Assembly (NCBI GenBank): GCA_002633005.1
Contig: NMRA01000108.1
Location: 43,820 to 72,054 of the forward strand
Source: Phoronis australis
Taxonomy: Eukaryota; Phoronida; Phoronidae
Length of the DNA: 28,235 bases
Direction: 5' to 3'
Program-made: the position numbers and the translations under genes
Shown here: positions 1 through 9,079 of the stretch, piece after piece
Layout of the letters: the number at the start of each line of letters is the position of its first letter
Position numbering within the stretch: the first letter of the stretch is position 1
The notes under the pieces: generated by a model
The model's database searches: none
What the model was told of the DNA's origin: nothing
Seen by the model: only the letters and a program-made list of their open reading frames with translations

Positions 1-1485
1 ATTTGGCCAATCTGTTGATACAGTAAATTTCCTTATTTATGCCCATCCTGATTTGACTGCAACTTGAGCTTGTTGGGTTCTATCATATATTGGGTTGGCA
101 TTGGGACCCACATGATGCTTACTCGAATGGGCTTCATTTTACCAAGTATTTCAAATTGATGTGAAGTAAATAAACAAAGTGGGTGATTATCATCACCAGA
201 ATTTCATCATTAGTATCTTTTGCCGGGTGCTCAAAATTTCTGAGACTAGGGATTGTCAGATTTGTAAGGTAGAAGTGTTTCGCTGGATTTCCAGGTCTGT
301 GGCGTTATTTATACTGGACCAAAATTAAAAAAACAGACCTTTGTTTAAATCAGGAGCATGATACACATTTATTAGACGTGCGCAGGCATTGCACTGATCA
401 CTTGGAACCATTTTTATGGTTTATCAATATCTAGTTAAACTAAGCTGAGGAGCTTGAAACCTGATTCACGGCAATTTTTGGCAGTGGTATTTTCTGAAAA
501 ATTCTCGTAAGTTGACAACAAAGTTTGATAGCAATGCACTGCAGTTTTGTAGAGACTCTGTTCATAGGTTACAGATGCGTCACAGAGCGTAACTTTGATG
601 AATTTTAGCTGACGATTTCACCTGTTTCGGAGACCGGGTTTCAACCAATATTGGGCTATAATAACCGCCCCCTTCCTGAAGCGGATTTTTCTAAGCACCC
701 TGGCCGCTTATTAGGGCGCATACGGTAATATTTCTGAAGGGCAATACTTAGTATCCTTTATGCACGGGACCCTTTTGTTACATTAGGAGTGGGATTGGCT
801 CATTATGTACCCTACAGGTGGCATAGTACTTCACAAAACTGGTTGAAGAATTTTGTTTTCGTCATAAATGTTCGTTTGAAAGGCTTAAGCTTAGAAAAAT
901 TAGGACTTAAGGCGGAAATTTAAAAAACCATATGTCCGCTTACAAAAAAATTAACATTGAAGAATAAAAACAACCTTTACACCCCTCTGGTGTTCCTGTT
1001 CCATGTTTTCAAAGAAGTTGGTTGCATTTTCATAGACTGCAGTCGAGAGATTTTGTGCGGCATATATTCGACATGAAATGAGTGTGTAACCTGTTGTTGA
1101 ATTGCGAGATAGATTTTGACTGGTCCGGGTGGATATTTATGAAGTATTAATGTAATCTTTATATATGTTAAAGGTTTTACCAGCGTTCTATTTATTTGTA
1201 CACGAATGTGAATTGTTGAAATCGCTGATCCAAATCCTAGCCATCGGTGTGCATTCTGACGAGACCAACCGTCTGATCAGGGCCAGCGAAGAGTAATTTG
1301 GTTAATTCGCTCACTAGGCTATGGCTGAACATCCTCGTAAGGACAAGAGTTTACGAGTCACTACCTTTGGAAGAAATTTAGCGGATAATTTTCGTCAAAA
1401 AGTTTACCAGATAGTATTCATCAAAACGGAGAAAACAAAAATGGATTTATGAAGACAGGATTAAGTAGTAGACTAGTAGAGTCTC
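1..1485. other. gene-free stretch, one imperfect GC-rich inverted repeat
   Basis: No open frame or domain is recognisable on either strand. The only structure I see is at about 648-728. A block containing ATAATAACCGCCCCC is followed about 40 bases later by GGCCGCTTATTAGGGCGC, which is an imperfect reverse complement of it, in otherwise AT-rich DNA. It may be the end or core of a small non-autonomous element. If the minus-strand THAP start at 1674 opened a transposase gene, its remaining exons should lie here, but I could not find a DDE-type signature in the minus-strand frames I read. Confidence 0.4.
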
Positions 1486-1674
1486 TTAGAAACATTCATC
1501 TTCGAAGTGCTTTGGACAAATGTATAAAGTCTTATTGCTGAAACAACTGCCATTCACACAAGAAGTAAGGTTTTCTTCCCACAGCCGATTATGGGATCTT
1601 CGGATGGTATGGAAGCTGATTCCTTTGCATTTCGCGTGTGTGGCCGAACAACCGGCCACACAGTAGCCGACCAT
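1486..1674 (-). pseudogene. THAP-type C2CH zinc finger start (truncated)
   Basis: Reading leftward from the ATG at 1674 gives 62 residues with the THAP pattern. C5-x3-C9 lies next to the start methionine, followed by GISFH (18-22), the conserved Trp at 32, and C53-x2-H56-F57 near the end. THAP domains bind DNA and usually form the N-terminus of transposases or of proteins derived from them. The usual domain is about 90 residues and ends in an AVPTIF-like box. Here a TAA stop follows HFEDECF, so either the rest is spliced on from further left or the copy is truncated. An in-frame upstream start at 1809 adds unrelated residues. I prefer 1674 because family members begin a few residues before the first Cys. 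The YqaJ relic lies just upstream on the same strand. Confidence 0.72.
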
Positions 1675-1879
1675 GATTAGCAGACGACGTACTTGCCGGA
1701 AATTGCACCAGAAAACGTAGCCAGGTGTCGCCAGTGAATAATGACGTAAGGGCTTGTGCGTAAGGTCACAGATTTCGTCCATTGAAAGTATACGGAGTTG
1801 GCGGTCCATGTACTATAGCCTATGTTTAAACTAAACACTTGTACAATGTACGTGTACCATGAAGAGTTCGGATACAGCT

Positions 1880-2543
1880 GTACCCCAGCCTTTACTCTTC
1901 TACTAAATATTTCTGCTGCAATACCTGTCTGATAAAAAGTATTTAACTTCGGGACAAGTTTAGTTTCATAAAAGTCACTGCCAAACAATATTCTTTGAAT
2001 GAAGATTTCGCCTGCCACCTCAGATAGCATGTCCTGCTGCACAATATGAGCCCACTTGCGACCATTCACACCCATCTGTACTTGCAACTGTACAAAGTAA
2101 TTGTGGTTAATATTCAGATTACAAGAGGGTATCTACAGCTATATGACGTTTATGCCATTTTCGCAAAAAATGAACGAATAGAGTTCAGAGTCTCTGAAAA
2201 GTTCGCTTGGCTGAAACTTTCCTGTTAAGGAAAAACCCTTCCTCTTCTGCTGTGCTAGTTGGACCGGCGTGTTGCCTTCCTCGTCATACGGGGATTTCAC
2301 CTCTAAATTCCACTCTTCTCCTTCGTAGCACACTACACCATTAACCTTGGCACCAAGGAGCTGGTGCTCAAAGGATACAACAAAACCGCTGTCTTTCACA
2401 TTGAAGTTTCTCCAACAAGAGGAATTAATACATTTGTACAGTTCAGTGGCACGCTTCTCATATATTGTACCGTGGTGACAGGACTTCAGCGCAATTCTCA
2501 GGCCATATTGTAAGATTTTCTTCACAATGACAACAGGTGCCAT
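1880..2543 (-). pseudogene. YqaJ-like (lambda-exonuclease-type) nuclease relic
   Basis: The minus-strand frame from 2543 carries GTIYEKRA (residues 25-32), then LLGAKVNGVV (62-71) and LEVKSPY (80-86). These match the family's G...E..A, GA.PDG and E-x-K blocks. In the same frame, further left, comes NHNYFVQLQVQM (about 2108-2073), the H-x-Y-x-x-Q-x-Q-x-Q segment, then LVPKLNTFYQTGIAAE near the domain end. Two TAG stops lie between the halves, around 2130-2140, so the unit is broken or that stretch is intronic. The expected catalytic Asp of PDG is Asn here (VNG), which also argues against activity. YqaJ nucleases occur in phages and in some eukaryotic DNA transposons. With the THAP start downstream, an ISL2EU/IS4EU-type transposon remnant is my best guess. 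The true N-terminus is not visible. An AG acceptor-like site lies near 2595. Confidence 0.68.
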
Positions 2544-3143
2544 AGAATTTCGCTACTTGTGGATGGCACCTGCCACTGAAGCAGTTCATTACCTAAAAAG
2601 TAATTACATTTTTTCAAATGACATTACAATTCAAATACACACCTTGAAAAAGTGTCGGACACCACTTTTAAATGAAACATTAAATAAAGGGATGGAAACA
2701 CTTCCTAGGCCCTGCCTCTATATTAAAACATCATTGGAATTCAGGGGCTCGGGTGTAGTGATTTATAGTGCAAGACTAGAGCTCAAAAGATAAAACCTGA
2801 AGTTGAGAGACATGGGCATGGTCATAGTATTGTTTCCACAACCTGACAATGATCACTTAATAGTTCTAAGCAGCAAAAAACAGACAGCTTCCTAAACCTG
2901 GACACAATTTTACATTGAGTCGCAAATTTTCAGCACATATCAGTAATACAACTGTTAGTGCCCCAAATAAAAATTCAATTCACCTGACAACCAACCAGGT
3001 AATTGTCACTGCTACTTCGTATGCAACCCCAAACCAAATATCACTTGAAGTCTTTTCAGTAAAGTGGGATCAAACACTTGTGATGTTTTTCCGTATTCTT
3101 TATAACAAATTTTGAATAAGTCTGTTAATGCCTATAACCCGTA

Positions 3144-3390
3144 TTACAAAACCAAATGATGAAACAAATTTTCCGTACCAAATTTGATAACAAACAGTAT
3201 AATATTCTTTTGCAAATATTGTTTACAAATACCTTTACCATGACTAAAGCAGTATTCATTCTCAGCTTGATCTGAGCTATCTTCTTCAATGCCACTAATT
3301 TCAGCTTTTTTGAGCAGTTTCATGTTGGACATAAACTTCCAAATGAGACTCTTAAACTCTTCACCGCCGAAGTCGTCAGGAACGCTCTAT
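3144..3390 (-). other. unrecognised open frame, possible exon
   Basis: The minus strand stays open from about 3390 to the stop at 3144. It encodes an acidic segment (GIEEDSSDQAENE) after a Lys-rich stretch. A GTAAAG donor-like sequence sits inside it (about 3234-3239), so a shorter exon to the right of that point is possible. It lies upstream of and on the same strand as the YqaJ relic and could be part of that element, but no family is recognised and the coding case is weak. Confidence 0.2.
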
Positions 3391-3755
3391 AATTAAGCAC
3401 TGATATTTGTAATTACTGATATTTCACAACTAAACTTTCAAGCGAGAGAAAGAGAGGGGGCTTTCATTCGAGTGTTTAATAGTCAATATGCCTTTGTGTT
3501 CACTTAGTAAATAACGTAGAAAATAAATCTGAAACTAAAAGAGGCGATCCAGGTCATCTAAAGGATACACTTGTGTGTCGAAAATTAGAATAAATATCCG
3601 TAAATAAAACAACGAAAATGGATCATTAGGATTTTCTGATATAATAAGTCAACAAAAATAAAAAAATAAAGTAAAATCAAACACAATATGACAATTGACA
3701 TATGATATATGGCGTAATGAACATTTTGCATTGTTGCGGGAAAAAAGGATATAAT

Positions 3756-4026
3756 TTAAGAAGTCTGTATGTTCAATCCATTAGGATCAAGTGTGTTGAG
3801 CTTATCTATCCAAAATTGTTCTCTTTTGAATCTGTGAGGGGTACTGGGGTATTGTAGTTTCTCTAATTTTTGTAAAGAAAGATCTTGTAGATTATGTTTT
3901 TTGAATTGAAATGATTAGCTCAAGTATCAGAAATGTTGATATGTATTGTTTAAATCTATGATTGCCAAACCCAGCTTGTAGATTATGTTGAGTTTGTCCT
4001 ACATATTGAATGTAACATTTTTGCAA
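3756..4026 (-). pseudogene. Penelope-like element C-terminal GIY-YIG endonuclease relic
   Basis: Read on the minus strand, 4026 to about 3905 encodes a Cys-containing lead-in followed by QYVGQT, which is the YIG half of a GIY-YIG nuclease, and then an HR (NHRFKQYIS). After a one-base frame break near 3900, the frame continues with HNLQDLSLQKLEKL and RFKREQFWIDKLNTLDPNGLN, and stops at 3756-3758. The R...RE.FWI..L.TL.P.GLN ending is characteristic of Penelope-like retroelements, whose endonuclease lies C-terminal to the reverse transcriptase. The first GIY half is degraded, and no RT remains to the right (4030-4900) that I could recognise. The piece therefore looks like a 5'-truncated, mutated copy. 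It is too broken to appear as a single open frame. Confidence 0.75.
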
Positions 4027-4029
4027 CTG

Positions 4030-4930
4030 CTTAAGTTGCCATGATGGCCAGGCATGTTGTCGGTGCTGCAAATGTCCATCGGGAATTGTGATCAGTTTTA
4101 TCAGTAAATGAGAAACATCTACGTTGCTGAAATATGATGAAAACTGTTAAATCTCACGGAATTTCATCGGAAATTGTTGGAAAAAATAATTTATACACAA
4201 TGCTAAACTATTGAAGTACTAACCTTTTAATCAAAGCCGCTTGCTTCAAACCGGAGACAGACGCACCCCGATATTGAAGCCATCTCTTCAACACAGGAAC
4301 CGTACAAAATTCGAAAGGCTCCGAAATGAGTGCTCCAGGAATACAGGAACTTACGGTTTTCACTTGGCAAATCACAGCAAATACACACGCAGAAGTATCT
4401 CAGACCTCACCTAATCAATCCATAAAGCTAAAACCTCGTGAGAGACCGTCCTGAGTTGACAGTGGAGAAATTCAGGGCGGTCTGGGATCATGGGGTAGAT
4501 CTGTGGTCGCCTTTTTCAAGACATGTAAAAGATTAAGAATTAAATTCCTTGTAAAATTCTGAATACAAGCGTTTGTCTCCCATTAATATCGATGAAGTTT
4601 TGGCCGATATCGTTCACTTTCAGTAAGGGCTAGCCATGCACACCGGAGGATCATAACAAAAGATTATTACGCGGTAAAGCAGTTTTTACTGACAACAAAG
4701 GAAGACGTTAAAATCGACTGATAGTCAACATTTTTAAACTATTTTCATATTTCAATATCGCAATTATAAGTAAAAACATTATGTTTTAGTAGTAAAACTG
4801 CAATTATATTAACCTTGTAAAATCCACAATGACCTAACTCGCGCGTTGTAGTGAGTATTTAGTCCGGTACAACACGTGAAGATGGCAGTGTAGTTGTTTT
4901 TGCTCTCAACTCAAAAGTAGCGGTTCCAAA
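4030..4930. other. gene-free AT-rich spacer
   Basis: No open frame or RNA gene is recognisable. The rightmost 60-80 bases, just before the ATG at 4931, are somewhat GC-richer (ACACGTGAAGATGGC) and could be a 5' untranslated or promoter region for the remnant that follows. No TATA-type element is clear. Confidence 0.3.
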
Positions 4931-5132
4931 ATGGAAGATGGACAGAAAATGCAGGCAGTTGACGAAAACTGCCATTGGGCGGAAGTAACTTTGCGGGGAG
5001 TACGGCGCCGGGAATTCACGTCGGTTTTCCTGGATGGCCGTCTGAGCTTGACCAGCTCGTCGAGCCGTGAGACATTCTTGAGAGGCTGAGCCCGAACGAC
5101 TATGTCGAGCTCGGGACCTAGTGAAGAAAGAC
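4931..5132 (+). pseudogene. Agenet/Tudor-like domain first-exon remnant
   Basis: An ATG in good context (CCAAAATGG) opens a 52-residue frame with KMQAVDENCHWAEVTL. This fits the start of small Agenet/Tudor-like folds, whose pattern is roughly V-x-A-x-D-x-x-G-x-W-x-x-A. The matching second half (VGFPGWPSELDQLV, about 5003-5044) lies in another frame and is followed by a TGA, then DILERLSPND. The gene is therefore frame-broken, or this is a misread of a decayed copy. A strong splice-donor sequence (GTAAGTAT) begins at 5133, consistent with an ancestral exon end. A short second ATG lies at 5102 but has only ten codons before the donor. The downstream exon partner is not established. A second, weaker remnant of the same type starts at 16457. 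Confidence 0.45.
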
Positions 5133-6583
5133 GTAAGTATTTTTTATCACCACTTAAGCTCGCATGATGCTGTTGTCTGTATAAATAAAGCATACCGTGT
5201 TTACGTGGGATTGTGTGTTCATGAAATTACAGCCTATGTACTTGTACCACCTCTAAAGTCAGAGAAACATTGTTTCTTTGTGAAAAATGAACGTCTGGAC
5301 GAATCTGCCCTGGTGCCTTCAATGTTGGTTTTGTTTTTTGTAAAGTAGATTTACTGTAACAAGTCCGATGATGTCGGATTGAATTGGTATTCTGGCATTT
5401 TCAATGCCAGTATCTGATCCAGATTTTTTCGAATGGTGTTCGCAAATGAAAAAAATGTCAAGCCATTGTTTTAACTTACCATTTTAGTTATCTTTTAAGA
5501 GGTGGAGACAGCATTCTGCAGCCATGTCTTTGTTGGGTAGTTCTCATTTCTTTACATTTGTTTATGATTCATTCCCTTTTTTTCTATAGGTCACCCCCCA
5601 ACCCCTGTTGCTATAGTGCACTCTCTGTTGACTGAACTTGATGACATAACTGATAAGCCATTGTATTCTGCATACCTGTACTAGCCTAACCCTTTGTCCT
5701 ACACACCTGGCCCTATTGTTCACTTGACTTTTGTTTACAAAATAATCCAGTCCAGTCTACACCGTGATTACTTAGTTTAATCTTCAGCACAGATTCCAAT
5801 GAGTAAACTGTATTTCACATGTTTGTTTTATTGAACCTTTTCTTACCATCATGCAGCTCTTGCTTGACAGTGCAAATGTACTTTTATCTCCTCATTTTCG
5901 AACCACTCATTAAAACGTATTATGGGATTTCGTTTCTTTTCATGAATATTTTCATCATTGGTTTCTAATTCGTTCAACTGCTTCCCAAAACTTCCATTTC
6001 TTCATAACTTTAAAACTCCTGAGTCCTGAGCATTGAGCAACACTTAACAGTCCCTCCCAAACTGTTGCCCATCCAAACAGTGATGTGACCTTGTGACTAC
6101 ATGAGTGTAAGTTGTGGTACACTATTGCACGTGCACAAGGTCATCAGCACCAGAAGTTTTTAAATCACACCACCAAAACAGCGATTGTTCACATTTCATA
6201 AATTCACCTGTGACCCATTCTTATTGAAATTTGATAACGTAGCAAACAACAAACCCAAGGTAATCAAAGGTAAGGACAGTCTTACTAAGTTGACTAGAAT
6301 CTTGCATTTTTGGAAGAATGTTGCATTTTGAAAGATGGCCCCGAGGGTGTACTGCTGCGGTGAACCTGTGCCTTTTCATTTTTCATGCACTATTGGTGCA
6401 AAGGTGCAGTCCAGGAATATCCCTGGTTGATTTTCATCCTCTGTTTGGTTGTCACCTTGGTATGCTATCATATCAAATATATTATTAGCTTCAAGTAAAA
6501 ATTGTTGCTAATTTTTTTCTTGGTAAAAGTGCTATATTGGGGATGGGGTTTTGTTTCACCCATTTTTTGTTTTGTAATTGCAG
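5133..6583. other. intron-like spacer, nothing recognised
   Basis: This AT- and T-rich DNA runs between a donor-like site at 5133 and an acceptor-like site (TTTTGTAATTGCAG) ending at 6583. Apparent open frames within it have no recognisable motifs. A pyrimidine run with CCCCCCAACCCC lies near 5590-5605. Confidence 0.3.
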
Positions 6584-6661
6584 ATGAGGAATGCTGTTGT
6601 TGAAGTAAGCACCTGTGAAAAACGTCTTGACAAGAGAGCTCGCCTTGACAACTTCAAGAAG
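6584..6661 (+). other. possible 78-nt internal exon
   Basis: A polypyrimidine tract with TAATTGCAG ends at 6583, and GTATAC, a weak donor, begins at 6662. The 78 bases between, exactly 26 codons, are open in one frame and encode a charged segment ending KRARLDNFKK. That could be an exon interrupted further on by the BEL insertion at 6784. Joined to the open frame ending at 5132, the reading phase does not continue cleanly, and no homolog is recognised, so this rests only on splice-like signals. Confidence 0.25.
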
Positions 6662-6778
6662 GTATACTGCTGACAGTTGCATTTATGTTCACGTTGAAGC
6701 CTGGAGAATAGACTTGACCATTGCTTGGGATTTTCCTCTGTTAAGATGAATTCTTTTTTTTGGTGTCAATTTCCTCTT

Positions 6779-6783
6779 ACTTG
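6779..6783. repeat. 5' target-site duplication (ACTTG)
   Basis: This five-base sequence sits immediately before the TG of the 5' LTR. Its partner after the 3' LTR reads ATTTG, one mismatch, in line with the level of LTR divergence. Confidence 0.65.
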
Positions 6784-7511
6784 TGTGTCGTTGAGAGTTT
6801 GAATTATTTTAAGTTTACCAGTTCTGCCCTCTGTTGTTTATTTTATGTTTCAGCTTGGCTACGCCACATTTATTGTTTTAGTATAACCTATGTCTTAGCC
6901 AGGACGCAATTTACAGCTACCCTGAGCTTTTCTCACTTGATTCTTGTAGAGGATGGAAGTGTTTCAGTTACCTGCCAGTTTTTCAGTTGAAATATATGTC
7001 ACAGCGTTCAAGAAAGTAAGTTTTTTGTTGGCTTATTAGTTGTATTGCAGTGTAGGTAATATTGTAATTTCTGACTTTTCTTATATTTAAAATAGGGGTA
7101 ATTCTTTGGCAGTGAAGGTTCTCGTTTCAGAGACACGTGTTTTCAGAGGTGTAGTTTAGATTTCTTTCGACAGTTGGCGCTCTTAGCAGTACGTTTATTT
7201 CCGTTCACCGTGTGGCGCTGTGGTTTGTTTATTTACATCCGGTTTTTGATTAGCGGGTTTGTGGCTTTGATATATGAGTTTGAATTGTACTTAGGGTTTT
7301 CATGACAGGTTTTGGATATTACTTACTTACGTTGGTTTATTTGCTGTGTCATGCAGAGATTATTATTTCTTGTATTTATGGTGATTTTTGGTTTGTTTTC
7401 AGATTGAACTTCTTCTTCTACTTCTTCATCTAGACTTATACTGATGTCTGATGTAAAAATAAAGTTCCAATTTTAACGCTGCTGCTGTTTTTTCACCCTG
7501 TGCGTGATCCA
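6784..7511 (+). repeat. 5' LTR of BEL/Pao element
   Basis: This 728-bp repeat aligns end to end with 12707-13428. It differs at about 12 positions, has a 12-bp extra copy of a CTTCTTC-type repeat near 7415-7430, lacks one TTAC unit near 7325, and has a shorter T-run near 7020. It holds an AATAAA polyadenylation-type signal at 7458-7463, about 50 bases from its end. Apparent open frames inside it, such as 6760-6990, also occur in the other LTR and show no coding motifs. The ends were set by the TG...CA rule and by the point where similarity to the 3' LTR stops. Confidence 0.93.
7458..7463 (+). promoter_or_regulatory. AATAAA poly(A) signal in 5' LTR
   Basis: A canonical hexamer within the LTR, with its identical counterpart in the 3' LTR at 13375-13380. 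A T-rich GCTGCTGCTGTTTTTT stretch follows, as expected for downstream processing signals. Confidence 0.6.
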
Positions 7512-7571
7512 AATTCAATTTTCTTCGCTGGATAGAGGTTGGATTCGGAAATTTCTACTAACAGTGCAAAA
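7512..7571 (+). promoter_or_regulatory. leader with uncertain primer-binding site
   Basis: This 60-base leader lies between the 5' LTR and the gag ATG. A tRNA-primed element should carry a site starting TGG near here. TGG occurs at 7529-7531 and 7540-7542, and GGATTCG (7541-7547) resembles the complement of a tRNA T-arm. The spacing from TGG to GGATTCG is about two bases shorter than a normal tRNA 3' end would give, so I do not assign a tRNA. Confidence 0.3.
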
Positions 7572-8486
7572 ATGGATCAATTAAAGAAAAAAAGACGTAC
7601 AGCTAAATCTGCCTACACTCGTTCAGTTAAACAGTTAGACACTAAATTATGTGAGAGTCGTCCAATAGATGAACTGAAAGAATGCTTCAACATCCTTGAT
7701 ACAAAATATAAAGATCTTGTTGCATGTCACGATGCATACTGTGATACTTTGGAAGATGATGCTTTTGATCACGAGGAAAGCTACCTTGATGAGCTGGAAA
7801 AGCTACATATGAATTATGATATGAAGATCCGCGACTTGGTGAAGGAAGCCACTTCTGTGTCATCAGCTATTAAAGTTGTTCCTGATCACTTTTCAACTGT
7901 TTCTTTCAAAAAAAGCAATTCTACAGTATTGAAGACTGAGAAACCCAAGTTGCCACGTTTCTCTGGAGACGTAAGAGAATTTGTACAGTTTCGTTCTGAT
8001 TTTTCTCATTTTGTGGAGGAGAAATATGAGGACAAAGACTGTTTAATGGTTTTGAAATCTTGTTTCACTGGAAAACCTTTGGAGATGATAAAAGGCGTTT
8101 CGACGGATAGCGAGGTTTGGACAATGCTGGAATCGTTATATGGACAACCCAGAGTTATTGTTGACACTATATTATCAGACATTGTACGATTTAAACCGCT
8201 CAAGTCAGACGAAGATACTAGATTCTGCGATTTAGTTCAGTTGTTAATGAAATCTCGTGTATCAGTGAACGAGATCGATCGTCCTCACGACATTGACAAC
8301 ACGCAGATGATTTCCGTTATAGAGCGAAAGCTAACTACTGAGGATCTTAGGCTGTGGTCTAGACATATCGAAACGGAAGGGTTAGAGCCTAACTTTGATA
8401 ACTTTATGCTTTGGCTAACATCAGAGATGAAGATTAGAATTTGCTCTACAGCAAACATTCGTTCTTCAAAAGTAGAAAGTCAGTGA
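7572..8486 (+). CDS. gag: BEL/Pao Gag (DUF1759), 304 aa before frame break
   Basis: The structural protein of the retroelement particle. The ATG at 7572 (AAAATGG context) is the first in frame. An apparent start at TTG 7539 lies in the leader and is not credible for a eukaryotic gene. Residues 1-110 are charged and helical, probably coiled-coil (KMDQLKKKRR onward, then EESYLDELEKLHMNYD). From about residue 128 the frame shows LPRFSGDVREFVQFRSDF, the hallmark of DUF1759 in BEL/Pao Gag, continuing through CFTGKPLEMIKG and VWTMLESLYGQP to about 290. The frame stops with TGA at 8484-8486, before any zinc knuckle. In this group Gag normally runs straight into the Cys/His region and pol in one frame, so this stop reflects a frame break: the Cys/His residues continue in the -1 frame. 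Confidence 0.88.
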   Translation: MDQLKKKRRTAKSAYTRSVKQLDTKLCESRPIDELKECFNILDTKYKDLVACHDAYCDTLEDDAFDHEESYLDELEKLHMNYDMKIRDLVKEATSVSSAIKVVPDHFSTVSFKKSNSTVLKTEKPKLPRFSGDVREFVQFRSDFSHFVEEKYEDKDCLMVLKSCFTGKPLEMIKGVSTDSEVWTMLESLYGQPRVIVDTILSDIVRFKPLKSDEDTRFCDLVQLLMKSRVSVNEIDRPHDIDNTQMISVIERKLTTEDLRLWSRHIETEGLEPNFDNFMLWLTSEMKIRICSTANIRSSKVESQ

Positions 8487-9079
8487 ACAATGTTCAACAG
8501 TTTGTTAGACATAAGTGCTGGTTGTGTTCATCTGATAGCCTCTGGACCGATCAGTGTGACTCGTTTACTAAGAAGTCAGTGCAGGAGTGTTTTGAACTTT
8601 GTAAGCGCAATCGTGTGTGTTATAGCTGTTTAAAGAAGTCCTCGAAGGGTCACAATGTAAGCACATGTTCCCGAAAGAAGAAATGTTCCGTTACCGGTTG
8701 TGACAAATTCCACCACCCGTTATTGCACTGGACAGCTAATTCTGAAAGATCTAAGTCGTCAGGATTTCCTTTTCTGAATCCCAATACACCGCCCTTTGCC
8801 CCGTTGCCGACCCCTAGTACTATTGCGCATTCAGTATCCTTCTGTTCAGCCAAAGACCATTGTTTATTGCCCACGTTAACTGTTGAGTTGAGCTCGCCAA
8901 ACACCGTCATTAAAGCGAATGTTCTTATTGATGGAGGAGCACAAATAAGCTTAATTACGGATGATACTGTGGACAAATTAGGTCTTACCGGAAAACCTGT
9001 TTCAGTTAGTTTATGCAAAGTTGGCGGACAAGAGGAAGTTTTTGAAGACTCGGCTATACAAAGTCCGTGTTCGTGGTGA
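8441..9079 (+). CDS. BEL/Pao zinc-knuckle plus aspartic protease block, offset frame
   Basis: This open frame lies in the -1 register relative to gag and pol and has no credible start of its own. It holds the Gag C-terminal Cys/His cluster: CWLC (26-29), CYSCLKKSSKGHNVSTC (60-76, a CX2CX7HX4C knuckle) and C82, C87, HH91-92, H96, ending LLHW. It then has the retropepsin-like active site LIDGGAQISLI (162-172), with Asp164 as catalytic residue. The usual D-S/T-G triplet is D-G-G here, a possible weakening. The protease would cut the polyprotein. The frame ends at 9077-9079, while the continuing homology (TRLYKVRV) is in the pol frame from about 9045. A T-run at 9039-9043 is the likeliest point of the second shift. 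The first shift lies between about 8441 and 8486. Confidence 0.82.
   Translation: MLYSKHSFFKSRKSVNNVQQFVRHKCWLCSSDSLWTDQCDSFTKKSVQECFELCKRNRVCYSCLKKSSKGHNVSTCSRKKKCSVTGCDKFHHPLLHWTANSERSKSSGFPFLNPNTPPFAPLPTPSTIAHSVSFCSAKDHCLLPTLTVELSSPNTVIKANVLIDGGAQISLITDDTVDKLGLTGKPVSVSLCKVGGQEEVFEDSAIQSPCSW

Noticed and set aside
6760-6990. Open frames inside the 5' LTR and 3' LTR (6760-6990, 12722-12913)
   Set aside because: They are the same LTR sequence read twice, lie in promoter/UTR DNA, and show no motif.
7529-7547. A definite tRNA primer-binding site
   Set aside because: TGG and a T-arm-like GGATTCG are present, but the spacing does not fit a standard tRNA 3' end, so no tRNA was assigned.
7539-7571. 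TTG start for Gag at 7539
   Set aside because: Non-ATG initiation is unlikely in a eukaryotic element, and ATG 7572 in good context follows 33 bases later.
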